A DNA stretch of 31,240 bases from the NCBI GenBank assembly GCA_900766745.1, contig CAAFWR010000009.1, forward strand, positions 1 to 31,240, written 5' to 3'. Positions 10,308 through 17,595 of this stretch are shown one piece after another. The notes under the pieces were generated by a model. It made no database searches. It saw only the letters and a list, made by a program, of their open reading frames with translations, and was not told where the DNA came from. Position 1 is the stretch's first letter. The number at the start of each line of letters is the position of its first letter. The translations under genes were made by a program, and so were the position numbers. The stretch is from Methanobacteriaceae archaeon. Lineage in GTDB: Archaea; Methanobacteriota; Methanobacteria; Methanobacteriales; Methanobacteriaceae.

Positions 10308-11534
10308 TTATAATTTTTTACAAGCTTCAACTAGTTTTTGACCTAATTCAAAGCTAGCTGTATTATCTTTTTCATTTGGTCTGTATTTGATTTCTTGACT
10401 GTCAACTACGCTGAAACCGCATTCATCAAGAGCTTTTGCAAGTTCTTCAGGTGCTCCACCTTTTCCTCCCATTGAACCGAATGTAACAGCTTTTCTTTCA
10501 ATTCCAGTTCTGTCAAATCTAAGACCTTTTAAGTATAATAAAATATCTCCAACACTTGGGAATGGAACATCGTTAATAGTAGGATCTCCTAAAGCGATTC
10601 CTTTACTAGTTAAAATACTTTTAACGATTTCACTTCTTTCGTCTTCATGTAAGAAATATATTTCTACATCATAACCAGCAGCTATTATTCCTTCAGCGAC
10701 TTCATGAGCCATAGTTTGAGTGGAATAGTGCATGGTATCGTAGATGATTGTAATTTTGTCTTCACATTCACCAGTTGCCCATTTGGTGTAAGCATCAATT
10801 ACTTTCATTGGGTCGGTCCAGATTTGACCATGTGATGGTGCAATCATTTTAATTCCTTCAAGTAAACCAAGATCGATTACTTCTTGGAATTTCTTAAGAA
10901 CTAATTTTGAAAGAGGAGTGATTAAGTTAGCATAGAATTTTTGAGCTGCATCCATTAGAACATATTCTGGAATGTCTGTGTCAAACCTTTTAGTGTAACA
11001 TAAATGTTGACCAAATGCATCATTAGGGAATAAAATTCCATCTTCTACAAGTAATGTAAACATACTGTCTGGCCAGTGGAGAAGGAAAGCATCAAGGAAT
11101 GCTAAAGTTTTACCATCAAATTCTAAAGTATCTCCAGTTCCAACAGTAATGAAATCTGCACCTTCAAGACCAGGATAATGATTTAAAAGTCCTTCCACAG
11201 CTATTTCTGAACAATAAATAGGTGCTTCAGGGAATCTTTTATGTAAATCTAAAAGAACTCCACTGTGATCTAACTCAACGTGGTTCTGAATAATATAATC
11301 AACATTTACTTCATCTCTACCTTCTTGTGCAAATGCATCTTCAATACGACCCATCATTTCAGCAGTTTTACCAGGGTATGCGTTATCAATTAATGCAACA
11401 TGTTCGTCTCCGAAAACGAGATATGCATTGTAAGTAGTTCCATCTAATGTGTATCCGTGGTAACTTCTTAAGTCCCAATCGAGTACACCAATCCAATATA
11501 CGCCATCAGCTATTTTTTGTGCGTTTGCTTTCAT
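10308..11534 (-). CDS. fprA: F420H2 oxidase, flavodiiron protein FprA
   Basis: Reduces O2 to water with reduced coenzyme F420 in methanogens, a cytoplasmic oxygen-defence enzyme. The 408-residue protein has a metallo-beta-lactamase-like half carrying the di-iron ligands H85, E87, D89 and H90 (NHVELDHSG), followed by LLHWPDS, PNDAFG and APSHGQIW. From about residue 255 it has a flavodoxin half ([17 protein letters not shown]) that binds FMN. There is no C-terminal rubredoxin or flavin-reductase extension, as in the methanogen enzymes. The promoter region carries two separate inverted repeats. In Methanothermobacter the equivalent operon is controlled by MsvR; a similar regulator is encoded at 13145. 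Confidence 0.94.
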   Translation of the reverse strand: MKANAQKIADGVYWIGVLDWDLRSYHGYTLDGTTYNAYLVFGDEHVALIDNAYPGKTAEMMGRIEDAFAQEGRDEVNVDYIIQNHVELDHSGVLLDLHKRFPEAPIYCSEIAVEGLLNHYPGLEGADFITVGTGDTLEFDGKTLAFLDAFLLHWPDSMFTLLVEDGILFPNDAFGQHLCYTKRFDTDIPEYVLMDAAQKFYANLITPLSKLVLKKFQEVIDLGLLEGIKMIAPSHGQIWTDPMKVIDAYTKWATGECEDKITIIYDTMHYSTQTMAHEVAEGIIAAGYDVEIYFLHEDERSEIVKSILTSKGIALGDPTINDVPFPSVGDILLYLKGLRFDRTGIERKAVTFGSMGGKGGAPEELAKALDECGFSVVDSQEIKYRPNEKDNTASFELGQKLVEACKKL

Positions 11535-11562
11535 CTTATTACCTTTAAAAATTTAATTTAAC

Positions 11563-11583
11563 AAACAATTGTTACAATTGTTT
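11563..11583. promoter_or_regulatory. Inverted repeat at the predicted fprA transcription start
   Basis: AAACAATTG (11563-11571) and CAATTGTTT (11575-11583) are perfect complements separated by TTA. On the - strand this begins about 24 nt downstream of the TATA box, where transcription should start. It could be a repressor site over the start or a small hairpin in the 5' leader. Confidence 0.55.
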
Positions 11584-11606
11584 ATAATTTTTCTTTAATA
11601 TCATAA

Positions 11607-11614
11607 TATATAAA
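11607..11614 (-). promoter_or_regulatory. TATA box of fprA
   Basis: TTTATATA on the - strand. The expected start is near 11585, giving a leader of about 50 nt. A 17-bp operator-like repeat lies 10 nt upstream. Confidence 0.6.
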
Positions 11615-11624
11615 ATTTTGTTTT

Positions 11625-11641
11625 AAACGAACAGTTTGTTT
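11625..11641. promoter_or_regulatory. 17-bp operator-like inverted repeat upstream of fprA (copy 1)
   Basis: AAACGAACAGTTTGTTT: two 8-bp arms with one mismatch around a central A. The same sequence, with T at the centre, is found at 12946-12962. Read toward fprA it lies 10 nt before the TATA box, the same geometry as copy 2. Confidence 0.65.
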
Positions 11642-11819
11642 TTTTATTTGTAACTCCTATTATTTGGCTGATTTTTCGTATCTGTATTCTAATTATCCCA
11701 TTTTTCTAAATATTAAATATAGCTATTCAATAATTTTGATTGAAATATTTTATTTTCGAAACTTCAATTTAAATAATTATAATATTGGGAAGGTATTAAA
11801 CTATTAGGAGAATTCATAC

Positions 11820-12887
11820 ATGAAATCTAATAGATATCTTATTTTTATATTATTTGCAGTCCTAATTTTGTCCATTTCAGCAGTTAATGCAACAGAAATA
11901 GATTTAGATGATAATTTAACTACTTTTAATTTAAATAATCAAGTAGCAACTGCATCAGTCACATCCACACCTGATAAAACATGGACAGTAGAATACTTTT
12001 TAAGTAATTATAACCAGATTTCATCTGGTGAAACAATCTTGATTAAAAATGGAACAGGCACAGTAACTAACCAGATGACTTTGAGTAAGAGCAAAGTAAG
12101 TATAATTACTGAAGGTAATGTAATACTCAACAGTGATGGAGGAAACCATCGCTGTTTCTATGTAACGGGGTCAGATATTTTAATACAGGGTATAACCTTC
12201 CAAAATTTTCAAAATAATGACGGAGGAGGGGCCATATATTGGCAGGGTATTAATGGCGTGTTAAAAAATTGTAATTTCAACAATAATAAAGCCCTAGAAG
12301 GAGGTTCTCCTGGTGGTGGCATATATTGGTATGGTTATGATGGTACTTTGTTTGCTTGTACTTTCACTAATAACTATGCAATGTATGGTGGTGGTGTTTA
12401 TTGGGGACTTGAAAGGGGTAGTTTGTTTGCTTGTACTTTCACTAATAACATAGCAAAATATTATGGTGGAGGTTGTTACTGGTCTACTATTGATTGTAAT
12501 TTGTTTGCTTGTACTTTCACTAATAACACTGCAGATATGTTCGGTGGTGGTTTTTGCATGAATGGAGGTATTGTGTCTGATTGTAATTTCAAAGCAAATA
12601 CTGCAAGTACAATGGGTGGTGCTATTCACACTTTTTCTAAATCTTCTGTAATTAATTGTAATTTTATTAACAGTGAATGGATTAATAAACAGAGCAAAAC
12701 TAATGGAATCGGATGTAGGAATAATTTAACCATTAATAATGGAAATGGTATTGTAGATATATCTTTTGAAAAGAGTTATACTCAATTTTTATCTGGTATT
12801 TCTATCATAGTTTTAAACAATAAGACTATTGAATGTTCATCAAATACGAATATTAATTTTGTAAATAATGTCCTAAACTATGCATAG
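11820..12887 (+). CDS. Secreted adhesin-like protein with right-handed beta-helix
   Basis: A surface or secreted protein of 355 residues. Residues 1-24 form a signal peptide (hydrophobic YLIFILFAVLILSIS, then AVNA). From about residue 90 the sequence has repeating turns of the pectate-lyase-like beta-helix kind: 'GGG.YW..' followed by 'LFACTFTNN', three times at 25-26-residue spacing, with looser copies on both sides. It resembles the adhesin-like proteins abundant in gut Methanobrevibacter but is short, with no Ig-like repeats, membrane anchor or cell-wall module at the end, so it may be truncated or freely secreted. GGAG lies shortly before the ATG. It sits between the divergently placed fprA and the regulator msvR. 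Confidence 0.8.
   Translation: MKSNRYLIFILFAVLILSISAVNATEIDLDDNLTTFNLNNQVATASVTSTPDKTWTVEYFLSNYNQISSGETILIKNGTGTVTNQMTLSKSKVSIITEGNVILNSDGGNHRCFYVTGSDILIQGITFQNFQNNDGGGAIYWQGINGVLKNCNFNNNKALEGGSPGGGIYWYGYDGTLFACTFTNNYAMYGGGVYWGLERGSLFACTFTNNIAKYYGGGCYWSTIDCNLFACTFTNNTADMFGGGFCMNGGIVSDCNFKANTASTMGGAIHTFSKSSVINCNFINSEWINKQSKTNGIGCRNNLTINNGNGIVDISFEKSYTQFLSGISIIVLNNKTIECSSNTNINFVNNVLNYA
12348..12527 (+). repeat. Three identical 27-nt repeats inside the adhesin gene
   Basis: An identical 27-nt block encoding LFACTFTNN occurs at 12348-12374, 12423-12449 and 12501-12527, 75 and 78 nt apart. The sequence between copies is diverged. Exact identity at the DNA level, including third positions, suggests recent duplication or gene conversion. 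Confidence 0.9.
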
Positions 12888-12945
12888 TGAAAACAGATAT
12901 ATTTTGAAACATTTTCCATATTAATAATTAAGTTTATTTCATTTC

Positions 12946-12962
12946 AAACGAACTGTTTGTTT
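12946..12962. promoter_or_regulatory. 17-bp operator-like inverted repeat (copy 2)
   Basis: AAACGAACTGTTTGTTT, matching copy 1 at 11625-11641 in every base except the centre. It lies 10 nt before TTTATATC (12973-12980) on the + strand, pointing at msvR. Confidence 0.65.
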
Positions 12963-12972
12963 TTACCAACTA

Positions 12973-12980
12973 TTTATATC
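12973..12980 (+). promoter_or_regulatory. Probable TATA box for msvR
   Basis: TTTATATC with an expected start near 13000, implying a leader of about 145 nt before the msvR coding region. A nearer promoter cannot be excluded. Confidence 0.4.
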
Positions 12981-13135
12981 CTCAAATAAAAGTTTCAATG
13001 GTTTTTTTCTTTTTTAAATAAGTTTTGTTTAATTTTAATAGTTGTAATACTATATTTTTCTTTTTTTTAAAAAATTAATTATAGTTAACTATTTAATAGG
13101 ACATTAACATATACTTATGATAACAATTTAAAGTT

Positions 13136-13140
13136 GGTGG
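13136..13140 (+). promoter_or_regulatory. Ribosome binding site suggesting an AUU start for msvR
   Basis: GGTGG, 5 nt (from GGTG) before ATT at 13145. purL and moeA use GGTG with 6 and 5 nt spacing, so the site is of the local type. Confidence 0.5.
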
Positions 13141-13144
13141 AACA

Positions 13145-13903
13145 ATTACAAACATAAAACCAGTACAATTTTTTGCAAATAAAGAAGGAGACATTGGCAT
13201 TAATGTTATTAAAAGCCAAGTTAAGTTAACGATTTTGGAGATGCTGAGAGATAGTGAAATGGAATTTGAAGAAATTGTTAGAAACACTGGAAAATCAAAG
13301 TCTACAATTTCCGTTCATTTAAAGTCTTTAAGAGAAGATAATATTATTTCTTATAAGATTGATTCTAATGATAACAGAAAGAAGATTTTTTATTTAAATT
13401 CAGAGTTTTTAGGTTCTATGACTTCATCTAATGAGTATATAGAGGATAATAATATAGATAATATTGTTGAAGAGATTATAAACTGTGACTTGCCATTTTC
13501 TACTTTATTATTCCAGACTTTTAGAGCAATGTTAATTAAGGAAGGAGTTAATATTGATCCGATTTTATATAATACTGGTAAAAAAATAGGGGCTAGTTTG
13601 TTTAATGGGCTTTATTCAGAGAATTTAGATGATTTTATTGAAAATATTGTTAATTATTGGCAGGATAAAGGTTTAGGTATTTTATCTGCAGATTTAGGTC
13701 AAATAATCAAGATATCTAATGAAGATTGCTTTGAATGTATGTCCCTTCCAAAAACAGGTAAACCTATTTGTTATTTAGATGCAGGAATTTTCGAATCTTT
13801 GTTTACTTTATACTTCAAACTGCCTGTAAAAGTAACTGAAGTCAAATGTTACACAATGGGAGATGAGATGTGCACATTTGAAATCGAAGCTTTAGGTAAT
13901 TAA
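13145..13903 (+). CDS. msvR: Redox-sensing V4R-domain transcription regulator, MsvR-like
   Basis: A 252-residue regulator: a winged helix-turn-helix at about residues 18-85 (SQVKLTILEMLRDSEMEFEE, then SKSTISVHLKSLREDN) and a V4R domain at the C-terminus with CFEC, PICYLDAG and VKCYTMGDEMC. Cysteines fall at 114, 195, 198, 209, 235 and 243; V4R cysteines are the redox switch in MsvR proteins, which control the F420H2 oxidase operon in other methanogens. No ATG, GTG or TTG exists in frame before 13235, and starting there would cut the first helix of the DNA-binding domain. The frame stays open and protein-like back to a TAA at 13121. GGTG (13136-13139) lies 5 nt before ATT at 13145, the same spacing as at moeA, so I propose an AUU start; ATT at 13199 after GGAG is an alternative. 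Confidence 0.8.
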   Translation: MTNIKPVQFFANKEGDIGINVIKSQVKLTILEMLRDSEMEFEEIVRNTGKSKSTISVHLKSLREDNIISYKIDSNDNRKKIFYLNSEFLGSMTSSNEYIEDNNIDNIVEEIINCDLPFSTLLFQTFRAMLIKEGVNIDPILYNTGKKIGASLFNGLYSENLDDFIENIVNYWQDKGLGILSADLGQIIKISNEDCFECMSLPKTGKPICYLDAGIFESLFTLYFKLPVKVTEVKCYTMGDEMCTFEIEALGN

Positions 13904-14595
13904 AATTTAATAATTGTTGTTGTAAGGTAAGGTTTATCTTCTGAAAAACCTTCAATTACTTTTTCATCTTCACGTGTACAGTTTTCAACTGAAATTATTG
14001 TTTTTTCTTTGTTTTTAGATTCAATTAAACTTTCTAATTCTTTAGTATTTCTTGATGCTTTCATAAGTACAATTGAATCGCTATAATCCATAATGTCATC
14101 TAACCTATCGTCTATTTTTGGAACTATAGTTAATATTTGGTTTTTTTCAGTAAGTGGGGTTTCACATGCTGCTGCACATGCTGTAAATGATGTAATTCCA
14201 GGTATGACTTCTATTTCATATCTGTCCTTTAATCTTTTTTGAACATATGAGAATGTTGAAAATATTGATGGATCTCCTAATGTAACAAATGCAAGGTCTC
14301 TTCCACTATCTAGGTAGTGTGCTATTAGCTCTGCTGCACTATCCCAGACTTTTTCTAGTGTTTCATCGTCTTCAATCATTGGAAATATTGGTTCTACAAG
14401 CATTACATTTTTACGGTCTTCTCTTTCATCTATTATTGGTTCAACAATTGATAATGCAATGCTCTCTTTTTCTTTTGAGGATTTTGGAGAACAGATTACT
14501 GGAACGGTTTTAAGTATTTTTGCAGCTTTTAAAGTTAATAATTCTACATCTCCAGGCCCTACACCTACTCCATATAATTTACCTTTTTCACTCAT
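13900..14595 (-). CDS. cbiL: Cobalt-factor-II C20-methyltransferase
   Basis: Methylates C20 of the corrinoid ring in the anaerobic cobamide pathway, using S-adenosylmethionine; methanogens need cobamides for methyltransferases such as Mtr. The 231-residue protein shows the tetrapyrrole methylase family signature: GVGVGPGDVELLTLKAAKIL at the N-terminus, VTLGDPSIFSTFSYV near residue 108, and IPGITSFTACAAACETPL near 138. It converges on msvR, and the two stop codons share bases 13901-13902. TGTGAT lies just before the ATG. No other cobalamin gene is nearby. Confidence 0.92.
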   Translation of the reverse strand: MSEKGKLYGVGVGPGDVELLTLKAAKILKTVPVICSPKSSKEKESIALSIVEPIIDEREDRKNVMLVEPIFPMIEDDETLEKVWDSAAELIAHYLDSGRDLAFVTLGDPSIFSTFSYVQKRLKDRYEIEVIPGITSFTACAAACETPLTEKNQILTIVPKIDDRLDDIMDYSDSIVLMKASRNTKELESLIESKNKEKTIISVENCTREDEKVIEGFSEDKPYLTTTIIKF

Positions 14596-14657
14596 ATAAT
14601 CACATTTAAATATTTTAATTTTTTAGCATTTGTTATCACATGCACTTCTATAATTTA

Positions 14658-14667
14658 TTTATATAAT
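14658..14667 (+). promoter_or_regulatory. TATA box placing the helicase transcript start at its ATG
   Basis: TTTATATAAT centred about 26 nt before the ATG at 14689, with no ribosome-site sequence between. This suggests a leaderless mRNA. Confidence 0.5.
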
Positions 14668-14688
14668 AATCAATTAATATATTGTTTG

Positions 14689-16506
14689 ATGACTGATTCT
14701 ATTTTTTGCCCAAATTGCGGTATGCTAAAATCTGATTGTAAATGTGGAACTGTAAAATCTAAATCATCTAAAAAGGGTTTATTTAGCTTTAGCAATGAAA
14801 AATCCAGTGTTGTTGAAGATGAAATTCCTAAAGTCTATGATATTGAAGAGCATAGGCTAGATTCTAATATAATTGAAAACATTAAAAAGCAGTATAGCTA
14901 TATTGATGATGAAATCATTGAGAATTTCCCATTTGAACAACCAAGAACTGGTCAGTTAGATATAATACAGCAAATTATGGACGCAATTAGGAAAGGATAT
15001 AAGTATATTATTCTAGAAGCAGGAACAGGAACTGGTAAATCTGCAATAGCTACCACTCTTGCTAAAATATATGAATCTGCATATATTCTAACCATGACCA
15101 AACAGCTTCAATCTCAGTATGCTAATGAATTTGAGTTTCCATTAGTTAAAGGGAGAAGTAATTTTGGATGTTTAAATGATCAATTAGATTCAACTTGTGA
15201 TATTGGTACCTGTAAATCAACTCCAAGGTCTGCAAATTTCATTTGCCAGTATGGTATAGGGGCAAATCCAACATTAGATTCTGAATTGGCTTTTGATACT
15301 TATGGGGGATCTCTTTTTTATCAATCATCAGACCATTGTCATTATTGGGAACAGAAAGCTAATGCGATTAATTCACCGATTACTATTATGAATTATGATT
15401 ATGCTTTAGCTGAGCTTAATTATGTTAGACATTTTAAAAAACGTTCTTTGTTAATTCTTGATGAGGCCCACAACATTGAAAATAAGCTTATGGGTTCTTT
15501 GGAAGTCAATTTATATAATTATAAGTTAGAAAAGGATATTAATAAGGTTATTTCCAAACAAACGCTTAAAGATGGGGAGCTTGAAGACTGGATTATGGAA
15601 GTTGAAGCAATATCTGAACACTATGACGACATCGATATTAAAGAAATATCTGCAAGTAAAGCTGACCAGATTGAATCAATGATAAAGAAACTTAATAAAC
15701 TTTCTCAAAACCTTAGAAACGAACCTAAAAATTGGGTTATTGATACAACTGAAGATAGTGTTTCATTTAAACCTTTAAGAGTTCACCATTATGCAAAATC
15801 CAATCTTCTTCAATATGGTGATGTGGTTATATTTATGAGTGCTACTATCCTATCACATAAGTTATTTGCTAAATGGTTAGGCATTAATCCAAATGAGATA
15901 TATCAGATAAAAGTAGATAGCCCATTTGAACGTGAAAAAAGACCGATTATATTAGATTTGGCAGGTAAAATGTCTAAAAATAGGATTAAACAAACAGCTC
16001 CAAAAACAATTTCTATTTTGGAGAAAATTCTTAAGAAACATAGGTATGATAAAGGCCTTATTCATACAAATAGTTACAAGTGCCAACAATACATTAACAA
16101 ACACTTCAATAATTCACGTTTGATTTCACATACTCCTAATAATCGTGAAGCTGTATTGGAGCATTTTGAAAATGATGAAAATCCTCTGGTTCTTGTTTCA
16201 CCATCAATGAGTGAAGGTGTAGATCTTCCATATGATAAATGCAGATTCCAAATAATCTATAAAATTCCATTTCCATATCTTGGGGATATGCAAGTAAACA
16301 TGCGTCAAAAAAGAGATAAAAGATGGTATGCATATAAAACCGTCATGACATTAATGCAGGCATATGGACGTGGAATGCGTGCTGAAGACGACTCATGCTA
16401 TACATATATTTTAGACAGTGATATAAATCTTCTATTTAAAAGTCCGCTTTATAAATCATTGATTCCAGATTTCTTTAAAGAGGCTATTGTCAAAGTTAAA
16501 GATTAA
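14689..16506 (+). CDS. Superfamily 2 iron-sulfur DNA helicase, XPD/Rad3/DinG type
   Basis: A predicted ATP-dependent 5'-3' DNA helicase of 605 residues, for repair or replication. Walker A is EAGTGTGKSA (about 110-119), the DEAH box is at 258-261, and the motif VI region is QAYGRGMR (557-564). Between Walker A and DEAH lie C161, C170, C175 and C186, the expected place of the 4Fe-4S cluster of this family. The N-terminus carries an extra Cys cluster (C7, C10, C17, C19) that looks like a zinc knuckle, followed by a basic, serine-rich linker. The TTG at 14686 adds only one residue; ATG 14689 is preferred. The stop is 1 nt from the 3' end of the convergent tRNA gene. Confidence 0.9.
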   Translation: MTDSIFCPNCGMLKSDCKCGTVKSKSSKKGLFSFSNEKSSVVEDEIPKVYDIEEHRLDSNIIENIKKQYSYIDDEIIENFPFEQPRTGQLDIIQQIMDAIRKGYKYIILEAGTGTGKSAIATTLAKIYESAYILTMTKQLQSQYANEFEFPLVKGRSNFGCLNDQLDSTCDIGTCKSTPRSANFICQYGIGANPTLDSELAFDTYGGSLFYQSSDHCHYWEQKANAINSPITIMNYDYALAELNYVRHFKKRSLLILDEAHNIENKLMGSLEVNLYNYKLEKDINKVISKQTLKDGELEDWIMEVEAISEHYDDIDIKEISASKADQIESMIKKLNKLSQNLRNEPKNWVIDTTEDSVSFKPLRVHHYAKSNLLQYGDVVIFMSATILSHKLFAKWLGINPNEIYQIKVDSPFEREKRPIILDLAGKMSKNRIKQTAPKTISILEKILKKHRYDKGLIHTNSYKCQQYINKHFNNSRLISHTPNNREAVLEHFENDENPLVLVSPSMSEGVDLPYDKCRFQIIYKIPFPYLGDMQVNMRQKRDKRWYAYKTVMTLMQAYGRGMRAEDDSCYTYILDSDINLLFKSPLYKSLIPDFFKEAIVKVKD

Positions 16507-16507
16507 A

Positions 16508-16581
16508 CGTACCTGGAGGGATTTGAACCCCCGACCTTAGGATCCGAAGTCCTACGTCATTCCTGACTAGACTACAGGCCC
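16508..16581 (-). tRNA. tRNA-Arg (anticodon UCG)
   Basis: On the - strand a 74-nt cloverleaf folds: acceptor GGGCCTG with CAGGTAC, U8-A9, D arm GTCTAGTC...GAC, anticodon stem TAGGA/TCCTA around the loop CTTCGGA (anticodon TCG, reading CGA), variable AGGTC, and T arm GGGGG/CCCTC with loop TTCAAAT. Discriminator base is G73; CCA is not encoded and there is no intron. The acceptor has a G2-A71 mismatch and a G3-U70 wobble. It lies 22 nt after the stop of the gene upstream on the same strand, so it may be processed from that operon's transcript. Confidence 0.93.
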
Positions 16582-16603
16582 ATATAAAAAAATTAAAAGT
16601 AGT

Positions 16604-17569
16604 TTATTTTTCTTTAGAATCTACTGAAATAATTGGAACATCATCAATATCATCTATTTCAGCAAAGATATCATCAATAGATTCATCATTTAAATGTGCT
16701 TTTTCATATTCTTCTTCATCAGAAATAGTGTTTTGTTTGTTGGTATTGGTACCTTGTAAAGTGTCCATTTTATTTTTAAATTCAGATATATCAAATTCCC
16801 CTACTTTTTTAACTTCTTTATTGTCATTAGCAAGAGGTTTTTGTTCAATAGTATCTTTTTGTGTTTTATTATTTTTGTTATCTTTTTCAACACTTTTTAT
16901 AGAATCTACAACATCTTCAAATGGATTTTTAACAACTCTCATCTTGTAAATTCCTATGAATGTCAAGAACAGTCCAATCAATAGGAATATTACTCCAGTA
17001 GTATTTGTTTCACCGGAGATTACATGATCCACTACACGTGGGGATGAAAAATTAAAAAGGAATATTGAAAACAAGATAAAAGCTATTCCTAATATTAGAC
17101 TTGCAACTGCTATTACAGAATAACCTTTTATATTTTTATTTAACATTCCGTCGAATTTTTCAACTAAAAAGTCATCTTCATCATATGGAAACTCAGGTTT
17201 AGGTTCTTCTTCATAATCTAACTCTTTTTGAGGTTCTTGAGGAAGATCACTATCTTCTAATTTTGTTTTAATAATAAATTCCCCATTAATTTCATTATTG
17301 AAGGCTGCATCCTTGTCTTCAGAATCTTTTCCAGGTTTGAATATGAATTCTTCATTAACGTCTAATTCTTCTTTAGGATATTTGTTGTAGTCTTTACTTA
17401 AAATATCAATCATTTCTTCTGCATCAACAACTTCATAATCATCATCAGATGCATCTTCCATTTCATCATATTCTTCAAATGAATCTTGAGCATATTTGTC
17501 GTTAGACACGTTTTTCATCATATCTTTTAAATTAGATATTCTATGCTCTTTTTCTTCTGAATCCTTCAT
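16604..17569 (-). CDS. Acidic membrane protein of unknown function
   Basis: I do not recognise this 321-residue protein. It has a long acidic N-terminal region (about residues 1-148, rich in Asp and Glu), two hydrophobic helices (about 150-174, SVIAVASLILGIAFILFSIF, and 190-210, TGVIFLLIGLFLTFIGIY) joined by a short loop, and a charged C-terminal region of about 110 residues. Both soluble parts probably face the same side. GGAGG precedes the ATG by 6 nt, so the start is firm. It is last among the proteins of the csl4-rpo11-NUDIX-tfs operon and is followed by tRNA-Arg. No catalytic motif is visible. Confidence 0.75.
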   Translation of the reverse strand: MKDSEEKEHRISNLKDMMKNVSNDKYAQDSFEEYDEMEDASDDDYEVVDAEEMIDILSKDYNKYPKEELDVNEEFIFKPGKDSEDKDAAFNNEINGEFIIKTKLEDSDLPQEPQKELDYEEEPKPEFPYDEDDFLVEKFDGMLNKNIKGYSVIAVASLILGIAFILFSIFLFNFSSPRVVDHVISGETNTTGVIFLLIGLFLTFIGIYKMRVVKNPFEDVVDSIKSVEKDNKNNKTQKDTIEQKPLANDNKEVKKVGEFDISEFKNKMDTLQGTNTNKQNTISDEEEYEKAHLNDESIDDIFAEIDDIDDVPIISVDSKEK

Positions 17570-17595
17570 AATTATCCTCCAATAATATTTGTCAA

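Larger units (their letters stand above)
12888..13144. other. Spacer before msvR
   Basis: Very A+T-rich. It holds the second 17-bp operator-like repeat (12946-12962), a TATA-like box (12973-12980), T-runs at about 13003-13017 and 13057-13069, and a 12-bp palindrome ATAGTTAACTAT at 13081-13092. No gene is seen. Confidence 0.6.

Noticed and set aside
11670..11700. TTCGTA near 11679 as half of an MsvR-type TTCGTA-N4-TACGAA box
   Set aside because: The second half (TATTCT) does not match; the repeated 17-bp motif is a better candidate.
12294..12540. The regularly spaced 27-nt repeats as a CRISPR array
   Set aside because: They are in frame inside a beta-helix coding region, with only three copies and 48-51-nt coding spacers that are similar to each other.
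12294..12629. A 111-codon - strand frame rich in Ser/Thr in the adhesin gene
   Set aside because: Its repeats are only the antisense of the adhesin repeats; no start signal is seen.
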